Shown: positions 5,793 through 10,336 of the stretch, piece after piece | Numbering within the stretch: the stretch's first letter is position 1 | Layout of the letters: every line of letters starts with the position of its first letter | Assembly: GCA_002478745.1 (NCBI GenBank) | Contig: DLQI01000035.1 | Span: 1 to 10,336 of the forward strand | Reading direction: 5' to 3' | DNA: 10,336 bases | Origin: Rhodobacteraceae bacterium UBA7436 | GTDB taxonomy: Bacteria > Pseudomonadota > Alphaproteobacteria > Rhodobacterales > Rhodobacteraceae | The notes under the pieces: model-generated | Seen by the model: only the letters and a program-made list of their open reading frames with translations | The model's database searches: none | Told to the model about the DNA's origin: nothing | Position numbers and translations under genes: made by a program

Positions 5793-6516
5793 CGTCGTAA
5801 TCTGTCGCCAAAGGACCGTATAGGATCAGGGCCGGGTTCGGTGAAAACTCTGCCAGAAGTTCCTTTGCCAATTCCGAAACCGTTGTGCGCTTTAACGACT
5901 GTTCTGGTGTGCTGACAGCTTCGGCCAAAAGGGCGGGTGTGTCACGTGGCAAACCATGGGCGATCAATTTTTCAAGCAAGGCCGGAAACGTCCGTTTACC
6001 CATGAACACCACGGTTGTTGCCATAGGATCGGCAAGTGCCACTAGATTCGCATCATTAGGCAAAGTGCCATCCACATCATGCCCAGTCACGAACTGCACG
6101 CGGCGTGCCGTCATTCGACGGGTTAGGGGAATGCCTGCCGCGGCCGCAGCAGCGCAGGCTGATGGAATGCCGGGGATGATTTCGTAAGGAATGCCCGCTT
6201 CGCGCAGCGCTACAATCTCTTCCTCAAGGCGCCCAAACATTCCGCCATCGCCACTTTTTAGGCGTACAACACGTGCGCCTGTTTGCGCATACTCTACCAA
6301 CAATTGACTGACATGGCTTTGCTTCGGGGATGCGCGACCTGCGCGTTTCCCAACGCCGACCAAATCGGCACCCTTGCCAGCATGTGACAGAATAGGACCG
6401 GACGACAGGTCATCAAACAAAACAGCGTCCGCTGTCTTTAAACGGTCCACCGCTTTCAAAGTGAGCAATTCAGGATCGCCAGGTCCAGAGCCGACGAAGC
6501 TTACAAAACCGGTCAT
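5785..6516 (-). CDS. cobA: Uroporphyrinogen-III C-methyltransferase (SUMT), CobA
   Basis: A 243-residue SAM-dependent enzyme that methylates uroporphyrinogen III at C-2 and C-7 to give precorrin-2, the branch point into corrinoids and siroheme. Seen: VGSGPGDPELLT (8-19), VGKRAGRASPKQ (54-65), RLKSGDGGMFGR (85-96), IPGIPSACAAAAAAGIPLTRR split at 114-134, and TGH (144-146). The enzyme is stand-alone, without the CysG dehydrogenase/ferrochelatase domain. Odd: the usual GGDP or SGDP of the SAM pocket reads SGDGG here, so the proline after the aspartate is replaced. The ATG at 6516 abuts the cobB stop exactly (TAGATG), and its stop overlaps cobF by 8 nt. It is distinguished from CobM and CobI by the VGKRAG and TARR-VQFVTGH blocks. 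Confidence 0.93.
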   Translation of the reverse strand: MTGFVSFVGSGPGDPELLTLKAVDRLKTADAVLFDDLSSGPILSHAGKGADLVGVGKRAGRASPKQSHVSQLLVEYAQTGARVVRLKSGDGGMFGRLEEEIVALREAGIPYEIIPGIPSACAAAAAAGIPLTRRMTARRVQFVTGHDVDGTLPNDANLVALADPMATTVVFMGKRTFPALLEKLIAHGLPRDTPALLAEAVSTPEQSLKRTTVSELAKELLAEFSPNPALILYGPLATDYDDG

Positions 6517-7830
6517 CTAGCTGGCCTCTGCAATCAGGTGAAAGAAGGTGCCCGTGACATTGCCATTGATTGATCCGGTTTCTGGAACTGGGTTGCCTTC
6601 TGCGTCCAAGACTTCTGCCAGCGGTGCATCAGGTTCCTCTAGAATGGTGGAATAATGGAACTCATGGCCACGCAATGCTTCACCCGTGGCAAACCCCGGC
6701 ATAGGTGCAATCAAATGCGCTTTGCGGTAGCCAAGGTGGAACTTGCGTTTTTCATAGCTGGTGACAAGGCCAAGAAGGCCGAGCATTTCGTGACTGTTCC
6801 CTTCCTTGTCGACCAAGGTTTTACCCAACGCCATGTAACCGCCACACTCCCCGTGCACAGGTCGTGTTTTGGCGTGCTCGATCATTGCTTTGCGAAAGTT
6901 AGACGCTGCGGCCAACGGACCTGCGTGTAGTTCGGGGTATCCACCGGGCAACCAAACCAAATCGGCGTTTGTGTCCGGTACTTCATCGGCAAGTGGTGAG
7001 AACGGTATGATCTCTGCACCATGCGCCCGCCATCCAGCAACTAGGTGTGGGTAGGTGAATGAAAATGCAGCGTCCTGAGCCAACGCGATCCGTTGCGCAG
7101 GTGGTTTAGGCAGTTGGCCTGCTGGTAATGGGTCGCCACCTGTCGCTGCGGCTTTGATCGCCTCTAAATCCACGTTCTCGCGCAGGAAGTTGGCATACCC
7201 AGAAATCGCTGCTTCAAGGTCGGGATGTTCTACCGCTTGGATTAATCCGAGGTGGCGTTCAGGCAACGCAAGATCGCCGCGGCGGGGCAAGCTCCCTAGC
7301 ACCTTAATGCCGTGTTTCTCCATGCCTAAACGGGTCAGGCGTTCGTGGCGTGGTGATGCCACACGGTTCAGGATCACACCTGCGAAATTAAGATCGGGAT
7401 TGTACTTGGCAAAGCCCAAAGCTGTCGCCGCCGCAGACTGTGCTTGACCGCTGACATCAATTACAAGGATCACGCCCCAGCCCATTTTGGCCGCTGTCTC
7501 TGCGCTGGTTCCGTGCCCCGTTGCACCCGGTTTCGCAACGCCATCATACAGTCCCATGGACCCCTCAGCGATCACGATATCCGATCCTTCAGCTTGCGCT
7601 GAAATCGCGCCCAAGAGTGACGGGTTCATCGCCCATGTATCAAAGTTGAATGAGGGCCGGCCAGCTGCTGCACGGTGAAACGCAGGGTCAATATAATCTG
7701 GACCACTTTTGAAGGGCTGAACATTCAAACCGTCCTCAGCCAATGCACGCAGCAGTCCCAACATTACAGTCGTTTTGCCAGTTCCGGAACTAGGGGCGGA
7801 AATGAGTAGGCCTTTTGGCATCTTATTCAT
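6517..7830 (-). CDS. cobB: Hydrogenobyrinic/cobyrinic acid a,c-diamide synthase, CobB
   Basis: A 437-residue glutamine amidotransferase that uses ATP and glutamine to amidate the a and c side chains of the corrin ring. Seen: P-loop-like SAPSSGTGKTT (11-21), KSGPDYIDPAFH (41-52), WLPGGYPELHAG (293-304), the nucleophile Cys329 in GECGGYMALG (327-336), GHEFHYS (388-394) and His431 in GTFFHLI of the GATase triad. These mark an N-terminal synthetase domain and a C-terminal class I amidotransferase domain. The frame is open to 7890, but the start at 7830 is preferred: GGAG (7842-7839) lies 8 nt before it, and the N-terminus MNKMPKGLL fits the family. An ATG at 7821, giving 434 residues, is the alternative. 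It overlaps cobM by 8 nt and abuts cobA. In the aerobic route it acts on hydrogenobyrinic acid before cobalt insertion. Confidence 0.93.
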   Translation of the reverse strand: MNKMPKGLLISAPSSGTGKTTVMLGLLRALAEDGLNVQPFKSGPDYIDPAFHRAAAGRPSFNFDTWAMNPSLLGAISAQAEGSDIVIAEGSMGLYDGVAKPGATGHGTSAETAAKMGWGVILVIDVSGQAQSAAATALGFAKYNPDLNFAGVILNRVASPRHERLTRLGMEKHGIKVLGSLPRRGDLALPERHLGLIQAVEHPDLEAAISGYANFLRENVDLEAIKAAATGGDPLPAGQLPKPPAQRIALAQDAAFSFTYPHLVAGWRAHGAEIIPFSPLADEVPDTNADLVWLPGGYPELHAGPLAAASNFRKAMIEHAKTRPVHGECGGYMALGKTLVDKEGNSHEMLGLLGLVTSYEKRKFHLGYRKAHLIAPMPGFATGEALRGHEFHYSTILEEPDAPLAEVLDAEGNPVPETGSINGNVTGTFFHLIAEAS

Positions 7831-8617
7831 CGTCAGGACTCCAGCTGGCCCAAGGGCTGTCAGCAGTTTGAGGGCGATAACGGCGGTCATAGTCAGTTGC
7901 GTAAAGACAGCTTTCGTCGAACCCTTCGCCAGCTAAAGCCGGACCAACAAGGATCAACGCGGTGCGAGCGATTTCTGGCGTGACGGTTGCGGCGATGGTG
8001 GACAAGGTTGCGCGGATGATTTGTTCGTCTGGCCATGAAGCGCGGTACACAACCGCAACAGGGCAATCATCACCATAAGACGGGGTAAGATCAGCAACGA
8101 CGGTATCAAGGTTCTGGATAGACAGGTGGATCGCTAACGTCGCGCCGGTGGCTGCAAAGTTCTTTAGGCTTTCACCTTCTGGCATTGATGACGCGCGGCC
8201 AGGTGTGCGGGTCAACACAACGGATTGCGCCAATCCGGGCAATGTCAGTTCAGTGCCCAGTGCAGCGGCAGCAGCAGCAAAAGATGGAACGCCTGGTGTT
8301 ACGCTGACCGCAATATTTTCAGCGCTCAGACGGCGCATTTGTTCCCCCATTGCAGACCACACAGACAAGTCACCTGAATGCAGACGCGCCACGTCTTTGC
8401 CCGCCTCAGTTGCTGTTTTGATGGTGGCGATGATGGTATCAAGGTCCATCGCTGCGGTATTGATGATTTCAGCGTCGGCAGGGCAGTGGCCCAAAATTTC
8501 CTGTGGAACTAGTGATCCTGCGTATAGGCAGACAGGGCATGCCGCGATGATGTCGCGGCCACGCAGGGTCAAAAGATCGGCGGCACCGGGGCCTGCGCCA
8601 ATGAAGTGTACAGTCAT
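7823..8617 (-). CDS. cobM: Precorrin-4 C11-methyltransferase, CobM
   Basis: A 264-residue SAM-dependent tetrapyrrole methylase that methylates precorrin-4 at C-11 to give precorrin-5. Seen: FIGAGPGAADLLTLRG (5-20), YAGSLVP (32-38), the hallmark ARLHSGDLSVWSAMGEQ (77-93), VTPGVPSFAAAAAALG (106-121) and TRTPGRASSMPEGE (136-149). The LHSGD and YAGSLVP blocks identify CobM/CbiF rather than the other methylases of the cluster. Length is typical (about 250-270). The ATG overlaps the cobE stop as ATGA, and the TAA lies inside the start region of cobB. The C-terminal residues after YATDYDRRYRP are hydrophilic and probably flexible. Confidence 0.95.
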   Translation of the reverse strand: MTVHFIGAGPGAADLLTLRGRDIIAACPVCLYAGSLVPQEILGHCPADAEIINTAAMDLDTIIATIKTATEAGKDVARLHSGDLSVWSAMGEQMRRLSAENIAVSVTPGVPSFAAAAAALGTELTLPGLAQSVVLTRTPGRASSMPEGESLKNFAATGATLAIHLSIQNLDTVVADLTPSYGDDCPVAVVYRASWPDEQIIRATLSTIAATVTPEIARTALILVGPALAGEGFDESCLYATDYDRRYRPQTADSPWASWSPDDE

Positions 8618-8979
8618 GATTTGGATCCTTGGGCGATGGCACAGGTTGCCATACGGTCATTAGAAATGGAACGGGGTGCCAGCAACTTTGCGTCTTTACC
8701 CAAAGCAGCAAGGGCGGCGGCTTCTGCCACGCTACCCGTGTCACGGTGGGTTTGGCTGGCTTGTGATTGGGTATGGGTTTCGATGTGGGTCAAAGCAGGT
8801 ACGTCAATTGAAACGATCAGTGCGCCAATGGTTTTTGCAAAATCAATGAACACAGGGTTTTTTGATTTGTCTTCGGCCGTCGCAATAGCATCTACCGCGT
8901 TAACGCCCGCTTCGCTGAGGGCGGAGTTTAAGCTGTCGATGGTCGCGCTGCTGCGAAACCCAAATCCTGCAACGATCAT
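8614..8979 (-). CDS. cobE: Cobalamin biosynthesis protein CobE (CbiG C-terminal-like)
   Basis: A 121-residue cytoplasmic protein of the CobE/CbiG C-terminal family (PF01890 type). Seen: AGFGFRSSAT (4-13), GSVAEAAALAAL (82-93) and ATCAIA (111-116), which correspond to the conserved glycine-rich strand and the VAEAAAL helix of the family. In CbiG this domain belongs to the step that opens the precorrin-5 delta-lactone; in the aerobic route CobE's exact role was long unclear. Two starts are possible. The ATG at 8979 is chosen because it overlaps the cobL stop as ATGA, has GGAG nine bases upstream (8992-8989) and gives the family N-terminus MIVAGFGFR. A GTG at 8994 would add five residues. It sits between cobL and cobM in one transcription unit. 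Confidence 0.88.
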   Translation of the reverse strand: MIVAGFGFRSSATIDSLNSALSEAGVNAVDAIATAEDKSKNPVFIDFAKTIGALIVSIDVPALTHIETHTQSQASQTHRDTGSVAEAAALAALGKDAKLLAPRSISNDRMATCAIAQGSKS

Positions 8980-10166
8980 CGTGTCACGCTCCACTGGACA
9001 ATGGGATAGGCGCTAGACCAACCACGTTTTGTACCAAGAGGTTTGGAGTTGGCGATTTCGATGCGCATCAACTCACCGCCTTTGGCGGCATGCGCTTGTG
9101 CAACAATTACCTCAGATTCTAGTGTCACGGCATTGGTTACGAAACGGCAACCTACAGGCATGATATTCCAAAGCGCATCTAGTAACTCTTGAGTTAGGCC
9201 ACCGCCAACAAACACAACGTCTGGTGCGGGCAGATCGTCTAACACGTCTATTGATTTGGCGGTGATAACGTCCAACCGCTCCACACCAAGCGTCATAGCA
9301 TTATGCGCAGCGCGTGCGGCACGTTCAGAGTTTGCTTCTACTGCAGTGGCGGTGACAGATGGATGACTTAGTAACCATTCAATTGCGATTGACCCAGACC
9401 CTGTGCCAAGGTCCCAAAGGTGCTCACCAAATTTTGGCGCAAGAGCAGACAAAGTAAGGGCGCGAATAGGGCGTTTGGTGATCTGCCCATCATTGGCAAA
9501 TAACGCATCGTCTTTGCCTGATGCTTTGCTGATAGCAGGACCACTGCCCTTGATATCAATCGCTACACAAACTGGATGCTGAACTGCCTCAGCGAGTTGA
9601 TCAAACGCGGTGACGCGCTGGCGTGGGCCCCCAAGGGCTTCCAGAACTGTCAGGTCACTGTCGCCAAAGCCGTTGTCTGAAATGTAGGTGCTTAACTCCT
9701 GCAAAGCCGCACCGTCGCGCAAAAGCACAATACATTTCTGACCTGTGGAAAGATGTGCGCGTAGACGCGACAATGGTGCTGCGTGAAGTCCAAGACAAAG
9801 CGTGTTTTCCAACGGCCAACCCATCTGAGCAGCTGCGAGTGAAAATGTTGCAGGCCCTGCGATTGAAGTCCATTCATCTGGCTGTAAGTGGCGGGCGAAA
9901 ACGCTGCCTGCACCAAACCAAAACGGATCGCCAGAGGCCAAGGCGACAACGCGTTTGCCTCGCAACTCCAAAAGCTGTGCTATACCATCGGCAAAGGGAA
10001 CCGGCCAAGTTATTAACTCGGCATCAACCTCAGGCAGCAGTGACAAGTGGCGTGTGGCCCCCATAACGAATTCAGCGCTTTGAAGTGCCTTGAGGCTTGC
10101 AGGCGTCATGGCATTTGGTCCATCTTCGCCCAAGCCCAAAATGGTCAACCAAGGAACATTAGACAT
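8976..10166 (-). CDS. cobL: Precorrin-6B C5,15-methyltransferase (decarboxylating), CobL
   Basis: A 396-residue two-domain fusion. It methylates dihydro-precorrin-6 (precorrin-6B) at C-5 and C-15 and decarboxylates the C-12 acetate to give precorrin-8. Seen: an N-terminal CbiE-like tetrapyrrole methylase (about 6-205; LGLGEDGPNAMT, SGDPFWFGAG at 78-87) and a C-terminal CbiT-like class I methyltransferase (about 223-396; DGQITKRPIRA at 226-236, WDLGTGSGSIAIEW at 251-264, FVGGG at 319-323, NAVTLESE at 345-352). Length matches the about 400 residues of CobL. The start at 10166 has AGGTGA (10178-10173) six bases upstream and the family N-terminus PWLTILGLGEDG. It is the first visible gene of the minus-strand cob operon, and its start codon overlaps that of cobK on the other strand, so its promoter must lie inside cobK or beyond. 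Confidence 0.96.
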   Translation of the reverse strand: MSNVPWLTILGLGEDGPNAMTPASLKALQSAEFVMGATRHLSLLPEVDAELITWPVPFADGIAQLLELRGKRVVALASGDPFWFGAGSVFARHLQPDEWTSIAGPATFSLAAAQMGWPLENTLCLGLHAAPLSRLRAHLSTGQKCIVLLRDGAALQELSTYISDNGFGDSDLTVLEALGGPRQRVTAFDQLAEAVQHPVCVAIDIKGSGPAISKASGKDDALFANDGQITKRPIRALTLSALAPKFGEHLWDLGTGSGSIAIEWLLSHPSVTATAVEANSERAARAAHNAMTLGVERLDVITAKSIDVLDDLPAPDVVFVGGGLTQELLDALWNIMPVGCRFVTNAVTLESEVIVAQAHAAKGGELMRIEIANSKPLGTKRGWSSAYPIVQWSVTR

Positions 10167-10178
10167 GACTGATCACCT
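10151..10178. promoter_or_regulatory. Shared CATG start point of divergent cobL and cobK with crossed ribosome binding sites
   Basis: CATG at 10164-10167 supplies the cobL ATG on the minus strand (10166-10164) and the cobK ATG on the + strand (10165-10167). The cobK Shine-Dalgarno AAGGAA (10151-10156) lies within cobL codons, and the cobL Shine-Dalgarno AGGTGA (10178-10173) lies within cobK codons. Both are well spaced (8 and 6 nt). There is therefore no intergenic promoter space, and each promoter and leader must sit inside the opposite gene or farther away. I could not identify convincing -35/-10 boxes in the visible part. Confidence 0.8.
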
Positions 10179-10336
10179 GCTTATCCTTGGCGGCACCACA
10201 GAGGCCACGGGTTTGGCCCATGTTCTGCATGACGCTGGCATTAACGCTACGTTTTCCTACGCGGGTCGTGTTGCACGCCCCAAACGCCAACCTTTGCCCA
10301 CGCGCATTGGTGGTTTTGGTGGTGTTGAAGGATTGG
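10165..10336 (+). CDS. cobK: Precorrin-6A reductase CobK, 5' part (3' end outside window)
   Basis: The first 57 residues of an NADPH-dependent reductase that converts precorrin-6A to precorrin-6B, the step between CobF and CobL. Seen: nucleotide-binding start MTDHLLILGGTTEATGLA, then YAGRVARP and the signature PLPTRIGGFGGVEGL, typical of CobK/CbiJ. The frame is open to the window edge. AAGGAA eight bases before the ATG supports the start. It is divergent from cobL and likely leads a + strand cob operon; which genes follow cannot be seen. No irregularity is visible in this fragment. Confidence 0.93.
   Translation, partial: MTDHLLILGGTTEATGLAHVLHDAGINATFSYAGRVARPKRQPLPTRIGGFGGVEGL

Noticed and set aside
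7831..7890. 20-codon N-terminal extension of cobB from 7890
   Set aside because: It lies inside cobM; a GGAG ribosome binding site points to 7830, where the family N-terminus begins.
8241..8290. GCAGCAGC-like short repeat on the + strand
   Set aside because: It encodes the alanine run of the tetrapyrrole methylase motif in CobM; similar runs occur in CobA, so it is coding rather than a repeat element.
8980..8994. GTG start for cobE
   Set aside because: It would lengthen the overlap with cobL; the ATG at 8979 has an ATGA coupling overlap and a spaced GGAG.

Overview
The window reads as chromosomal DNA from an alphaproteobacterium, most likely a marine Rhodobacteraceae (Roseobacter-type) member. 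This is inferred from an aerobic-type cobalamin gene set (CobF, CobM, CobE, CobL, CobK), CbtA/CbtB cobalt-uptake proteins, a DUF1636 protein and moderate-GC codon use. No RNA genes, insertion sequences, CRISPR arrays or other signs of mobility were seen. Most of the window is core metabolism of known type. The less-described parts are the cobalt module and some gene-junction architecture.

Left part (1-2896), carbon and amino-acid metabolism. The 3' part of a sugar-type ABC transporter ATPase is followed, with start and stop codons overlapping, by a glucokinase-family kinase; together they suggest import and phosphorylation of a sugar. A group II PLP-dependent decarboxylase converges on the kinase with interlocked stop codons. 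A 118-base divergent intergenic region follows.

Middle part (3015-5051), cobalt module. A DUF1636 [2Fe-2S]-type small protein on the + strand converges on a minus-strand operon that reads, in transcription order: cobalamin riboswitch, cbtB, cbtA, then a gene for a membrane-anchored histidine-rich protein. The riboswitch has a recognisable aptamer (B12 box, conserved core, P1 and P2 stems). A short hairpin directly beside the cbtB Shine-Dalgarno sequence could pair through its loop with the aptamer. This predicts that cobalamin represses translation of the cobalt importer.

Right part (5052-10336), corrin ring synthesis. A tightly packed minus-strand operon reads cobL-cobE-cobM-cobB-cobA-cobF, with junctions that overlap by 4 or 8 nt or abut. 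It covers uroporphyrinogen III methylation (CobA), C-11 methylation (CobM), acetyl removal with C-1 methylation (CobF), C-5/C-15 methylation with decarboxylation (CobL) and a,c-diamidation (CobB). cobK, the reductase acting between CobF and CobL, begins on the + strand at a CATG shared with the cobL start and runs off the window. cobI, cobJ, cobH, cobG/cobZ and the CobNST chelatase genes are not here; some may follow cobK beyond the right edge.

The only noncoding stretches are 2897-3014, 3860-3895 and the riboswitch leader (4767-5051); no gene-free stretch exceeds 300 bases.
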